This document shows positions 16,574 to 26,197 of a stretch of 64,000 nucleotides of DNA, piece by piece (position 1 is the stretch's first letter; every line of letters starts with the position of its first letter). The position numbers and the translations under genes were made by a program. Source of the stretch: JAGQVA01 sp033764335 (GTDB taxonomy: Bacteria; Bacteroidota; Bacteroidia; J057); NCBI GenBank assembly GCA_033764335.1, contig JANRJC010000061.1:1-64000 (forward strand), written 5' to 3'. Below the pieces are notes generated by a model. That model saw only the letters and a list, made by a program, of their open reading frames with translations. It searched no databases and was not told where the DNA came from.

Positions 16574-17836
16574 ATGATTGATATAGACAAGTGGCAGGAA
16601 ATTTTCCACTCGCTTTCCAAAAATCCCTTGCGGACGACCTTGACGGCCTTCGGCGTGTTTTGGGGCATTTTTATGCTGGTAGTGATGATGGGCGCAGGTA
16701 AGGGACTCGAAAACGGAGCCACAAAGGGTTTTGCTGGTATGGCTACCAACAGCCTCTATGTATGGAATCAGTCCACCTCTAAAGCTTACAACGGTCTCCC
16801 GCCCGGTCGGCAGATGCGCATGACACTCGATGACATGGCGGCAATGGCGCAGGCGATTCCCGAAGCCCGGATCATTTCCCCGATTAATCAACTGGGCGGT
16901 TGGCAGGGCAATAACAGCGTTACGCGGGGAAACCGCTACGGCACATTTGGCGTCTCCGGAAATATGCCTAATATTTTTGAGGTGGAATCACCCAAAATTA
17001 TCGCCGGTCGTTTTATTAACCCGCTGGATATTGAAGAAAAGCGAAAAGTAGCCGTCATCGGCCCGCGAGTTCGGGAAATTTTGTTTGACCCGGAAGAAGA
17101 TCCGATCGGAGATTATATCTATATCAATGGGGTGTATTTTAAGGTAATCGGCACTTTTGATACGGAGCAGGACGGAAGCCGTGGAGACAACGCTACCCAG
17201 AAAATATATATTCCTTTTTCCACCTTTCAGCAGGCATTTAATTACGGCAGCTTTGTAGGCTGGATAGCCATCACAAGCCAGGATAATGTGCCGGTATCGG
17301 TGGCCGAAGAAAAAGTGTTAAAAATATTAAAAGCCCGCCACCGGGTTGCTCCTGACGATAATCGCGCTTTCGGGCATTTTAATCTGGAAGAGCGGTTTAA
17401 TCAAATGAGCAATACCATGACGGGAATTAACCTGCTTTCCTGGTTTGTGGGTATCTGTACGCTGATAGCCGGAGTTATTGGTATAAGTAATATTATGCTG
17501 GTTCTGGTAAAAGAGCGCACCAAGGAAATCGGTATTCGCCGTGCGCTGGGTGCACGCCCCATTTCCATTGTATCGCTGATTCTAATGGAGTCGGTTTTCC
17601 TCACTACGGTTGCCGGTTACCTCGGATTGATGAGCGGTCTGGGATTATTGGAACTCTACAATTGGGCAGCGATGGAGTTTCATCTGGAAAGCAATTTTTT
17701 TCAGGATCCCTCGGTGGATTTTTCGCTCATGGTACGTGCCCTGGTAATCCTGGTTTTAGGTGGAGCGTTTGCCGGATTTATTCCGGCGAGACGTGCTTTA
17801 TCCATCAGCCCCGTGGATGCATTAAGGGCAGATTAG
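16574..17836 (+). CDS. MacB-like ABC permease 2
   Basis: A 420-residue protein with the same layout as the preceding permease: N-terminal helix (FGVFWGIFMLVVMMGAGKGL), periplasmic domain, three C-terminal helices, coupling segment VKERTKEIGIRRALGARPIS, and end SISPVDALRAD. Its start, MIDIDKWQEIFHSLSKNP, is closely similar to MFDLDKWQEIFATIAKNK in its partner, showing tandem duplication. Identity is moderate, so the two have probably become specialised halves of one exporter. Confidence 0.9.
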   Translation: MIDIDKWQEIFHSLSKNPLRTTLTAFGVFWGIFMLVVMMGAGKGLENGATKGFAGMATNSLYVWNQSTSKAYNGLPPGRQMRMTLDDMAAMAQAIPEARIISPINQLGGWQGNNSVTRGNRYGTFGVSGNMPNIFEVESPKIIAGRFINPLDIEEKRKVAVIGPRVREILFDPEEDPIGDYIYINGVYFKVIGTFDTEQDGSRGDNATQKIYIPFSTFQQAFNYGSFVGWIAITSQDNVPVSVAEEKVLKILKARHRVAPDDNRAFGHFNLEERFNQMSNTMTGINLLSWFVGICTLIAGVIGISNIMLVLVKERTKEIGIRRALGARPISIVSLILMESVFLTTVAGYLGLMSGLGLLELYNWAAMEFHLESNFFQDPSVDFSLMVRALVILVLGGAFAGFIPARRALSISPVDALRAD

Positions 17837-17877
17837 ATGATTTTTTAAAATAGAGTATTCAGGAAATTTTATTATTT

Positions 17878-18969
17878 ATGAAGCGCACAATTCTCCCCAT
17901 CGTTATTGTCGGCAGTCTTATCGGATTGTTTATCTGGACGGGTTTTTTCCTCTATAATAAAAATCAAAAACCGCCGGTTGTCTATGAAACAGAGGCTCCT
18001 TTCTATACCGATATTGTCAAAAAAACCGTCGCTACCGGGTCGGTAGTACCCCGTAAAGAAGTGGAAATCAAACCACAGGTTTCCGGACTGATCAAAACCC
18101 TGTATGTAGAACCGGGAGACATAATAAAAACAGGTGACCTGATCGCTACGGTGAGGATTATCCCTAATATGGTCAACCTCAACAGCGCAGAGAGCCGGGT
18201 CAACCGGGCGGAAATAAGCCTGGAAAATTCCCGCAAAGAATATGAAAGAAACAAACAGCTTTTGGCCGATGGAGTTATTGCCGAAGCCGTTTTTCAACAG
18301 TTTGACCTCAATTACAAAACCGCCAAAGAAGAACTTTCCGCCGCCAAAGACAACCTCCAACTCATCCGGGAAGGTTCTACCCAAAAAACCGGACAAACGG
18401 CCAATACGAATATTCGCGCCACGATTGGAGGCATGGTACTGGATGTTCCGGTAGAAGAAGGCAACTCCGTGATTGAAGCCAATACCTTCAACGATGGTAC
18501 TACGATTGCGGTGGTAGCCAACCTGGAGGACATGATTTTTGAAGGAAAAGTAGATGAATCCGAAGTGGGGAAAATCCGCGAAGGGATGGAACTGCTTCTT
18601 ACGATAGGCGCAATTGATTCGGAAAAGTTTTCAGCAACGCTGGAACATATTTCCCCCAAAGGCGTGGAGGAAAATGGAGCCATTCAGTTTGAAATTCGCG
18701 CCGAAGTAAACCTCAAAAAAGACCAGTTTATCCGCGCCGGTTATAGCGCAAATGCAGATATTGTGCTTCAGCGGAAAGATAGTGTCCTCGCTATTCGGGA
18801 GGGTTTACTTCAATTTGAGGATGAGTCCACATTCGTAGAAATCGAAACAGGTACTCAGCAATTTAAAAAAGTACCCGTTCAGACGGGGCTTTCCGATGGA
18901 ATCAATATTGAGGTTATCTCCGGAATTACCGAAAAAGACAAAATCAAAAACCCCAATATTGTGGAGTAA
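17878..18969 (+). CDS. Periplasmic adaptor (HlyD/MacA-type membrane-fusion protein)
   Basis: A 363-residue protein with an N-terminal membrane anchor (IVIVGSLIGLFIWTGFFLY), a split biotinyl-lipoyl domain (ATGSVVPRKEVEIKPQVSG and later IRATIGGMVLDVPVEEGNSV), a coiled-coil hairpin of about 60 residues between the halves, and a beta-barrel/membrane-proximal part. This is the MacA/HlyD architecture. It should bridge the MacB-like permeases to an outer-membrane channel. It is the last gene of the operon, followed by a terminator. Confidence 0.9.
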   Translation: MKRTILPIVIVGSLIGLFIWTGFFLYNKNQKPPVVYETEAPFYTDIVKKTVATGSVVPRKEVEIKPQVSGLIKTLYVEPGDIIKTGDLIATVRIIPNMVNLNSAESRVNRAEISLENSRKEYERNKQLLADGVIAEAVFQQFDLNYKTAKEELSAAKDNLQLIREGSTQKTGQTANTNIRATIGGMVLDVPVEEGNSVIEANTFNDGTTIAVVANLEDMIFEGKVDESEVGKIREGMELLLTIGAIDSEKFSATLEHISPKGVEENGAIQFEIRAEVNLKKDQFIRAGYSANADIVLQRKDSVLAIREGLLQFEDESTFVEIETGTQQFKKVPVQTGLSDGINIEVISGITEKDKIKNPNIVE

Positions 18970-19011
18970 TTTTCCCACAGTAAATTAAAAAACAGCCCAA
19001 TAGGACATTTT

Positions 19012-19042
19012 CACCGGGTATTGAAACAATGCCCGGTGTTTT
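19012..19042 (+). terminator. Rho-independent terminator of the MacAB-like operon
   Basis: CACCGGGTATTG-AAA-CAATGCCCGGTG folds as a 12-bp stem with one T-G pair and a 3-nt loop, followed by TTTT. It is 42 nt after the adaptor stop. Confidence 0.85.
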
Positions 19043-19140
19043 GCTTATGTAAGTATCAGACATTTTTATAATTTAGGGAAATTTCAGCGTTATAGCTTAA
19101 AAGGGGCACGGTAAATGCGGTTAGATATTATTGGGGAAGT

Positions 19141-21858
19141 ATGTATTTTTATCGTATGAAGGTTGGCCGAATAAGGTACCTGTTGTATTGGGTTATCCTG
19201 TTGGGATTATCAATACCGGTTTATGGAAATAATCCGGAGAGTCTTGATAGCCTCAACCGGGAGTTATTGGGTCTTCCGAAATCGGAGCAGCCGGCGGTTT
19301 TAAGTAAAATGGTTTACCTTTCTGCCAAAGAAGGAAACCGCAAGCAGGCTATTGATTTTGCCTATCAGTCGCTGCGCATTGCCCGGGAACTCGAAGATCC
19401 CCGCCTTCAGGCGAATGCCGAACATGACCTGGGAAATGTATTTAAGTTACTCGGAGAATACGAAAACGCTTTTACCCATTATAAAGACGCGCTGAACCTT
19501 CGACTTCGTTACAGCAAAGCAATTGAGACGCAGTCCACCCTTAAAGAAATTCAGTCGGTATGTATTATCCTCGGAAAATACGAGGAAGCCATCACCTATT
19601 TTCAACGCTCCAAAGAACTGGCGGAAAGTCAGAAAGATGCGCAGGGAATTGCCAATGCCCACAACCAGATTGGGTTGATGAACGAAAAAATGGGCAATCT
19701 CCCCATGGCGCATACTATTTATTTTCAGACACTTGACCTTTATAAAAATATCGCCGACTCAGCGGGGATTTCGCAAACCTTAAACAATATAGGCAGGGTT
19801 TTTTATCTGGATAAAAGATACAATCGTGCCCTGGAGTATTATAACCGATCGCTGGAGATTCAGCAGTTGCTACACAACGAAGAAAAAAGTGCGGATGATC
19901 GCCATAGCATTGGCGAAGTTTACCTGGCTATGGACAGTGTCCACAAGGCCCGGTTTTATTTTGATCAGGCTCTCATCGCCAGGGATGATCTCCCCGACCG
20001 CGCCGCCCGTGCCGAAACCCTGAGCAAAATCGGAGATACTTATATGGCCGAAGAGGACTATAACCGCGCCCTCGTTCACTACAATGAATCCCTCAAAAAT
20101 CAGACGGCTCTTGGGGATACGAGCGTGGATGTTATGTATAATATCGGCAAAGTCTATTACCATCTTAAAGAATACGACGATGCTATTGATGCCCTGAATC
20201 ATTGCCTTTCGCTTTCTTCTCATACTCCGCTTGATACCTTCCGCCGAAGTACTTATAAGCTGCTCACAGATATATATGTCGAATCAGAAGACCTCAATAA
20301 TGCGCTGAAATACTATCAGTATTTTACCGGTTTGAATGACTCGCTGTTTCGTACACAGAAAACCCGCGAAATCGCGGATATTCAAAACCGCTACGAAGCT
20401 ACCGTTCAGGAAAAAAAGCTGGAAGAAGCCAAAAATGTCATCCGTATTGGAGAAGAACGTGCCCGGCAGAATCAGATCATTATTTACGCGGGAAGCATTG
20501 TGCTTTTCCTCATTATTATTTTGCTGGGGGTACTCTTTCGTCAAACCAAAATCAAACAAAAAGTTAATGACCAACTGGCTCATCAGAACAAAGTCATTAA
20601 TACTCAAAACCGCCAGCTACACAAAATCAATCAGCGGCTTGAAGAAGCCAAACGCCAGGCCGAAGCAGCTTCCGTCGCCAAATCCAACTTCCTGGCAACG
20701 ATGAGCCACGAGATTCGCACACCTATGAACGGAATCATCGGCATGACGAGCCTCCTGATGAATACACGCCTCAACGACCAACAGCGCGAATACGCCCAGA
20801 CCATCTCTACTTCCAGCAATAATCTTCTTTCGATTCTAAACGATATTCTTGACTATTCGAGGGTTGAGGCGGGTAAACTGGAACTTGAAATCCGCAGCAC
20901 TTCGGTCACCGAACTTCTCAATGAAGTAATGGCTCTGTTTCAAAGTACTGCTGAAGAAAAAGGATTAAAACTCGCCTTTGAAATCGCCAAAGATGTTCCC
21001 GGATATATATTTTGCGACCCTACCCGCCTTCGCCAGGTACTGGTGAACCTCGTTAGCAATGCCCTTAAATTTACACAGAAAGGCAGTATTCAGATACAGG
21101 CCCGCCTCCTGACTCCCCCCCATGAACCTTTGCAACACAACGATCCGCTGGAATTGGAGTTTGAGGTCACAGATACGGGAATTGGGATTGCCGAAGAAAA
21201 ACAAAGCACCATATTTGACTCTTTTCAGCAGGTGGACAACTCCATTTCTCGCAAATTTGGTGGGGTAGGATTGGGATTGGCTATTACCAAAAAACTTCTC
21301 GAACTGATGAAAGGGGCGATTCGTGTTGAAAGCATACCGGACAAAGGATCGTCTTTTATATTTTTTATTTCTACCAAAGTAGATCGGGAGGCCGAATCAA
21401 ATGAACGTAACCGCAAAAAGGAAAATCAGTTTGCTTTTAATGATACATTGGGCGAGCGTTTTCCCCTCCGGATTATGGTAGCCGAGGACAATATGATCAA
21501 CCAGACGGTTATCGAAGGAATTCTGGAGAAAATGGGGTTTGAAATCGAAATTGTCTCCGACGGAAAAGAGGCACTCGAAGCTCTTGATAAATCTTCTTTC
21601 GATCTGATTTTTATGGATATACAGATGCCCGAGATGGATGGGCTGACGGCTACCCAAAAAATTATCGAAAAATTCGGCACTGTTCACCGACCTGTAATCG
21701 TCGCTATGACCGCCAACGCCATGATGGGTGTTCGTGAAGAATACCTCGCCGCCGGAATGGATGATTATATCAGTAAACCTTTCAAACTTCAGGATTTGGA
21801 ACAGGCGATCGTAAAATGGGGAACCCAAATCCTCGAAAAGAAAGTCCGCAAAACCTGA
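19141..21858 (+). CDS. TPR-repeat hybrid histidine kinase with a C-terminal receiver
   Basis: A 905-residue sensor. The N-terminal signal/anchor (VGRIRYLLYWVILLGLSIP) fits the second ATG at 19156 slightly better as the start. About 30-400 are tetratricopeptide repeats, expected in the periplasm. A membrane helix at about 440-465 (IIIYAGSIVLFLIIILLGVL) is followed by a coiled coil, the HisKA domain with the phospho-acceptor H523 in MSHEIRTPMNGI, the ATPase domain (N-box LVNLVSNALKFTQKG, G1 DTGIGI, G2 GLGLAITKKL) and a receiver domain with D826 in FMDIQMPEMDG. Both phosphorylation sites are intact. No response regulator with a DNA-binding domain is nearby. Confidence 0.93.
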   Translation: MYFYRMKVGRIRYLLYWVILLGLSIPVYGNNPESLDSLNRELLGLPKSEQPAVLSKMVYLSAKEGNRKQAIDFAYQSLRIARELEDPRLQANAEHDLGNVFKLLGEYENAFTHYKDALNLRLRYSKAIETQSTLKEIQSVCIILGKYEEAITYFQRSKELAESQKDAQGIANAHNQIGLMNEKMGNLPMAHTIYFQTLDLYKNIADSAGISQTLNNIGRVFYLDKRYNRALEYYNRSLEIQQLLHNEEKSADDRHSIGEVYLAMDSVHKARFYFDQALIARDDLPDRAARAETLSKIGDTYMAEEDYNRALVHYNESLKNQTALGDTSVDVMYNIGKVYYHLKEYDDAIDALNHCLSLSSHTPLDTFRRSTYKLLTDIYVESEDLNNALKYYQYFTGLNDSLFRTQKTREIADIQNRYEATVQEKKLEEAKNVIRIGEERARQNQIIIYAGSIVLFLIIILLGVLFRQTKIKQKVNDQLAHQNKVINTQNRQLHKINQRLEEAKRQAEAASVAKSNFLATMSHEIRTPMNGIIGMTSLLMNTRLNDQQREYAQTISTSSNNLLSILNDILDYSRVEAGKLELEIRSTSVTELLNEVMALFQSTAEEKGLKLAFEIAKDVPGYIFCDPTRLRQVLVNLVSNALKFTQKGSIQIQARLLTPPHEPLQHNDPLELEFEVTDTGIGIAEEKQSTIFDSFQQVDNSISRKFGGVGLGLAITKKLLELMKGAIRVESIPDKGSSFIFFISTKVDREAESNERNRKKENQFAFNDTLGERFPLRIMVAEDNMINQTVIEGILEKMGFEIEIVSDGKEALEALDKSSFDLIFMDIQMPEMDGLTATQKIIEKFGTVHRPVIVAMTANAMMGVREEYLAAGMDDYISKPFKLQDLEQAIVKWGTQILEKKVRKT

Positions 21859-22004
21859 TTCGGATCACCAGCCTTCTTTCGCAGTTGGTACATAAGGTAT
21901 TTCAAACCTTGTAATAAATTTCTTATTTCGTAGCGAAATCGGTAAATTTCAGGTTAAATACCCTGGCTTTTCGGCTTTTCCCAAAGAAAATACCCAAACA
22001 TACT

Positions 22005-23762
22005 ATGAAAGAAAGTTGGCGTCACTTGCAGCGAATATTTGTTTTTATCAGCCTGTTGATGATTTTCTCCGAAAATGTGCGGGGAAATGATTGTACCACC
22101 GCTTTTGGTTTGACGGTACTTACCCCCGCCCCTCCTTATAGCTGTGCAACTCCGGTAGTTCAGGCTTTTTCCGGAACCTGCTCCAATCTTTTTAACTATA
22201 CCCCCAACGGGTGCACCAATCAGGCAACCTGTGCAGAAGACCTTTGGTTTCAGTTTGATCCCAATGATGTCAATTTTCCCACCGACCAGTACAACGTGGA
22301 CTTTGAGTTGAGTTTTAATTTTGCTGCGAATGCGGAGGTGCGGTATTACCTGATCTATGCAGAGTCCAAAGACAGCGGGAACGGCGATCCCTGCGCATGG
22401 ACCAATACAAACTCGCAGGCATTTACCCTGCGTTATTCCGGCTGCTGGGCTGTGACCACCGGCGGCTTTAATGCCACCGTAAACGCCCGCGGCATGGATG
22501 GTTCTGGAACCTACTACCTTCTTCTCGAAAGAGTAACCGGTAGCGGAGGCTCGGTATCTATTTGTACGCAGTTGGTTTCCACCTGCAACCCACCGGCCAA
22601 TGACCGGGCTGCCAGCCCGACAACCCTAACTTCCGGCAACGGTATTGATTCTAATGCCGCCGCAGGCGGCTCCGGAAGTTGGACCGATGCCATCGGCGGT
22701 ACAACGATCTGCGCCACCAAACAACGAATGCAAAACGAATGTCCCGGCCCCCATACCGAAGACCATTTTCTGGATGATGACGTGGTTTGTATTACGGATG
22801 GCTCTACCGGAGATGTATTTCTGCCCGGTACAGGTGCCCGGATTTTCCGTTGTGTAGGCGTGAATGAATCCATAGACAACAGTGTGTTTTTTCAGTTTGA
22901 TCCACCCGTAACGCCTCAGAATGACGACTGGTACCTCCATATTGGAAATATGGACTGCCCCGATGCCGGGCCTGACTCACTTACCGTTATGGTTTCCGAT
23001 AACTTTGACCCGGCGGATGCCGCTAATACGACCATTTTGCTGGATAATACACTCAACTATACCTGCGGAAATATCGGTGCGCAAAACAACTTCCCTTCCG
23101 CAGATGGGGTTTTTGGCCCATTGACCCTCAATAATGGAACCACTTACACTATTATCGTGGACGGGGTAAAAGGTGCCGGTTGTACCTTTGATATGATTCT
23201 CACCCGGAGTATTATCAACCCAGTATTACCGGTAGAATTTGTCTATTTTGAAGGGGTTAATCAGGGGATTCAGAATATACTCACCTGGAAAACGCGGGGT
23301 GAAAACCAAGCCTATTTTCAGGTGGAAAGAAGCCTGAACGGAACGGATTTTCTGCCTATTGGAAAAATGGCGGCGGTGAAGGGACAGGAGTACCGGTTTA
23401 CTGACAATCCGGCGCCTGCGAACATCACCTATTATCGCCTCCAGGTAGCAGATGTCAATGGAAACCTTACCACTTCAGAGATTGTGCAAATCAATCGGCA
23501 AGGGCTGGCATTTGTTATCCATGAACTTTCTCCTATGCCCTTTCGGGATCAGTTGGATATTCGGTTTAGCATAAAAGAAGAATCAATAGTTTATCTTGAA
23601 ATTACCGATATTACGGGTAAATTACTGCTTGAAGAGAACCGTTTATTTTCCCCCGGAACTTTTGCCTGGACGCCGGCGACCTATAGTCTTCCTGCCGGTG
23701 TATTTTTCCTTCGGCTGAGTCAGGGAAGGGAAAATATTATCCGAAAAGTGATCAAACAATGA
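22005..23762 (+). CDS. Secreted protein with a type IX secretion sorting domain
   Basis: A 585-residue protein with an N-terminal signal peptide (FVFISLLMIFSENVRGN), a Cys-rich body with repeated domains (ATCAEDLWFQFDPND and SVFFQFDPPVTP share the 'd.wfqfdp' pattern), and a C-terminal T9SS type A-like sorting domain: FRDQLDIRFSIKEESIVYLE, GKLLLEE, LPAGVFFLRLSQG, IIRKVIKQ. It should be exported and attached to the cell surface or released. The body is not recognised as an enzyme. Its stop overlaps the start of the FabH-like gene by 4 nt (ATGA), an unexpected pairing. Confidence 0.8.
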   Translation: MKESWRHLQRIFVFISLLMIFSENVRGNDCTTAFGLTVLTPAPPYSCATPVVQAFSGTCSNLFNYTPNGCTNQATCAEDLWFQFDPNDVNFPTDQYNVDFELSFNFAANAEVRYYLIYAESKDSGNGDPCAWTNTNSQAFTLRYSGCWAVTTGGFNATVNARGMDGSGTYYLLLERVTGSGGSVSICTQLVSTCNPPANDRAASPTTLTSGNGIDSNAAAGGSGSWTDAIGGTTICATKQRMQNECPGPHTEDHFLDDDVVCITDGSTGDVFLPGTGARIFRCVGVNESIDNSVFFQFDPPVTPQNDDWYLHIGNMDCPDAGPDSLTVMVSDNFDPADAANTTILLDNTLNYTCGNIGAQNNFPSADGVFGPLTLNNGTTYTIIVDGVKGAGCTFDMILTRSIINPVLPVEFVYFEGVNQGIQNILTWKTRGENQAYFQVERSLNGTDFLPIGKMAAVKGQEYRFTDNPAPANITYYRLQVADVNGNLTTSEIVQINRQGLAFVIHELSPMPFRDQLDIRFSIKEESIVYLEITDITGKLLLEENRLFSPGTFAWTPATYSLPAGVFFLRLSQGRENIIRKVIKQ

Positions 23763-24763
23763 TACATTCAAAAATCGCAGGACTAGGCTACTATGTGCCC
23801 GAAAACGTGGTGACCAATCACGATCTCGCAAAAAGATTTGATACTTCCGACGAATGGATACAGGAGCGCTCCGGTATTGTACAGCGCAGGTATTTTACTC
23901 ATGGTAAAGATACCGTAGCCAATATGGGAACCCGCGCCGCCCGCATGGCCATTGAAAGAGCGGGGATTCAACCTGAGGATATTGATTTTATCATATTGGC
24001 TACGCTGAACCCCGATTATATGTTCCCCGGCTCAGGGGTGCTTGTGCAGCGTGAACTTGGCCTAAACACCAAAGGCGTTCCTGCTTTAGATATACGCTGC
24101 CAGTGTTCGGGTTTTATTTACGGACTTTCCATTGCGGATCAGTTTATCAAGGCGGGTATGTACAAAAATGTATTGATGATCGGGTCGGAGATTCATTCTT
24201 CCGGACTCGATTTTTCCGATGAAGGCAGAGACGTAACCGTACTTTTTGGCGATGGGGCAGGCGCCGTTGTCATTCAGGCTACCGAAGAAGAGGGAAAAGG
24301 TATCCTTACTACTCATCTTCACGCCGACGGTGAACACGCCGAGCGACTGGCGGTACTTACCCCTTCCGGCCATCAGCCACGGCACATTACTCATGAAATG
24401 ATTGACAACCGATCCATATATCCGGTAATGAACGGGAAATACGTTTTCAAATTTGCCGTGGAAAAATTTCCGGAGGTAATTATGGAGGCACTCAACAAAA
24501 CCGGTTATACTCCGCAGGATATTGATATGCTGATTCCTCATCAGGCAAACCTTCGTATCGCCGAAGTAGTGAGGCGTACCCTCGGGCTTCCGGAGGAAAA
24601 AGTTCACAACAATATTCAGAAATACGGCAATACCACCGCTGCCTCTATACCGATTGCCCTGAACGAAGCCTGGGAACTCGGCAAAATAAAAGAAGGCGAC
24701 CTGGTATGCCTGGCCGCCTTCGGGAGTGGTTTTACATGGGCTTCAGCCCTGATTCGCTGGTAG
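23759..24763 (+). CDS. fabH: 3-oxoacyl-ACP synthase III (FabH-like)
   Basis: A 334-residue thiolase-fold enzyme with the catalytic triad of ketoacyl synthase III: C116 in RCQCSGFIYG, H261 in IPHQANLRIAEV and N291 in YGNTTAASIP. In FabH this Cys-His-Asn set condenses acetyl-CoA or a branched acyl-CoA with malonyl-ACP to start fatty acid synthesis. The motifs fit well, but with no other fatty acid gene alongside it could be a paralogue serving another pathway. The gene overlaps the T9SS gene by 4 nt, and its stop abuts the stop of the convergent LVIVD gene with no gap. Confidence 0.88.
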   Translation: MIHSKIAGLGYYVPENVVTNHDLAKRFDTSDEWIQERSGIVQRRYFTHGKDTVANMGTRAARMAIERAGIQPEDIDFIILATLNPDYMFPGSGVLVQRELGLNTKGVPALDIRCQCSGFIYGLSIADQFIKAGMYKNVLMIGSEIHSSGLDFSDEGRDVTVLFGDGAGAVVIQATEEEGKGILTTHLHADGEHAERLAVLTPSGHQPRHITHEMIDNRSIYPVMNGKYVFKFAVEKFPEVIMEALNKTGYTPQDIDMLIPHQANLRIAEVVRRTLGLPEEKVHNNIQKYGNTTAASIPIALNEAWELGKIKEGDLVCLAAFGSGFTWASALIRW

Positions 24764-26098
24764 TTATTCGTTTACTACCGGGATAAGGCTGATTTGTTTT
24801 ATATCCTGTAAATCGGAGTAATCATACTGGTATAAACCACCTTTGCCAATAGCCAGCAAAAGATTGTGCAGCGGAATCACGTCCGTAACTTGAATGTCGC
24901 TAAACTGCGCCAGCAGATTTTTATTGATTTTGCTCACATCCGTAGCATCATATACTTTTAGCCCGGCTGAACCATCACAGATAAAAAGTACACCGTTGCG
25001 AATACCCAAACCACTGGGCGCGGTCATCGAATAAGTATATTCGAGGTTAGGTTTGGTAAGATCGGAGATATTAATCACATCAAGCTGATTGGCAAATCCG
25101 TCGCAAACATTGCCGCTTTCATTTTTCAGGGTTACAAAAGCGTAATCATTTTCCACCACTACCGGATCACAACTTCTCACGTGTGAAAACTGAGAAAGGT
25201 AGGTCGGATTGGTCGGATTGTCGAGGGAGTAAATAAACATTCCCGACATAGCACCGATAAACAGGCGGTTATTGGTGGGGAATATGGTTTCAATATCCCA
25301 GCCAATAGGCACTTCGCGTACCGACTGAGGATGCGCCATATCCGTAATATCAAATACTTCGAGGTCGGTCCAGGTAACGGCGTAGAGATAGTCATTGACA
25401 ATGGTAAAACGGGCGAGCGATCCGCCTACTCCTGTTCCAAACTCACTATTACCACTATTACCGCCCAATGCGTCATTTTTAATCGTGCTGTTGGAGGCAA
25501 ATTCTTGTACTCCCATAGCCATTACATCGCTGCGGATAAATACGTTGGGCATATCAAAAAATACACCACCGTTATTTCCGCAATCTACCGTTTCGGAAAT
25601 CTCTTTTTCTACCCAATCAACGGCAATACCACTGTCCGGGTCTGCCCAAAGACCGTCGTGATGCCAGCCATAAGGGAATACATTTTCATCGCGGTCAGCA
25701 ACCGTAACATTGGTTAGGTCGGTAATATCCAGTGCAAGAAGATCTACATAGCTGTCGGCATAAAGAGTATTGCCTTTGATGGCCAGATCGTGGTTTCCGG
25801 GGATATTGATGAAACCAATATTCTGCGGGCTGTAGGGATTGCTATTGTTAATAATGTGAATCCCTTTATTTACTTCGCTGATAAAGATATAAGCATCTTT
25901 GAAGTAAATTTTACCAGGGGTAACAATATCTTTTGCGGGTTCGCTCTGTACAGAAGCACGGATTTCTGCGTAACTTTTATAAACAGGCAGGTAGTTGAAG
26001 TAGGTTACCGTCTGCTCACATTTGTCCTGAATACAGCCACTCAAAAAGCTGCTGGACAAGGTTATAAAAAGAATGACTGGGGTGAGTAACTTTTTCAT
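24764..26098 (-). CDS. LVIVD-repeat lipoprotein
   Basis: About 444 residues from the ATG at 26096-26098; the frame continues upstream but the lipoprotein signal fixes the start. The signal MKKLLTPVILFITLSSSFLS is followed by the lipobox Cys (SGCIQD). The rest is a series of beta-propeller blades of the LVIVD type: YVDLLALDITDLTN, LEVFDITDMAHPQSV, MFIYSLDNPTNPTYL, LDVINISDLTKPNLE. These domains are found in surface or periplasmic proteins of unsettled function. It is divergent from the YggS-type gene. Confidence 0.85.
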   Translation of the reverse strand: MKKLLTPVILFITLSSSFLSGCIQDKCEQTVTYFNYLPVYKSYAEIRASVQSEPAKDIVTPGKIYFKDAYIFISEVNKGIHIINNSNPYSPQNIGFINIPGNHDLAIKGNTLYADSYVDLLALDITDLTNVTVADRDENVFPYGWHHDGLWADPDSGIAVDWVEKEISETVDCGNNGGVFFDMPNVFIRSDVMAMGVQEFASNSTIKNDALGGNSGNSEFGTGVGGSLARFTIVNDYLYAVTWTDLEVFDITDMAHPQSVREVPIGWDIETIFPTNNRLFIGAMSGMFIYSLDNPTNPTYLSQFSHVRSCDPVVVENDYAFVTLKNESGNVCDGFANQLDVINISDLTKPNLEYTYSMTAPSGLGIRNGVLFICDGSAGLKVYDATDVSKINKNLLAQFSDIQVTDVIPLHNLLLAIGKGGLYQYDYSDLQDIKQISLIPVVNE

Positions 26099-26197
26099 AG
26101 GTAATTGTTTTTTCTGTTTGACGGGTGCCCCGGCAAATATGCTGCATGATATAAAAAAAACTGCGAAATTTAGCGACAAATCGGAGGGAACGCAGCT

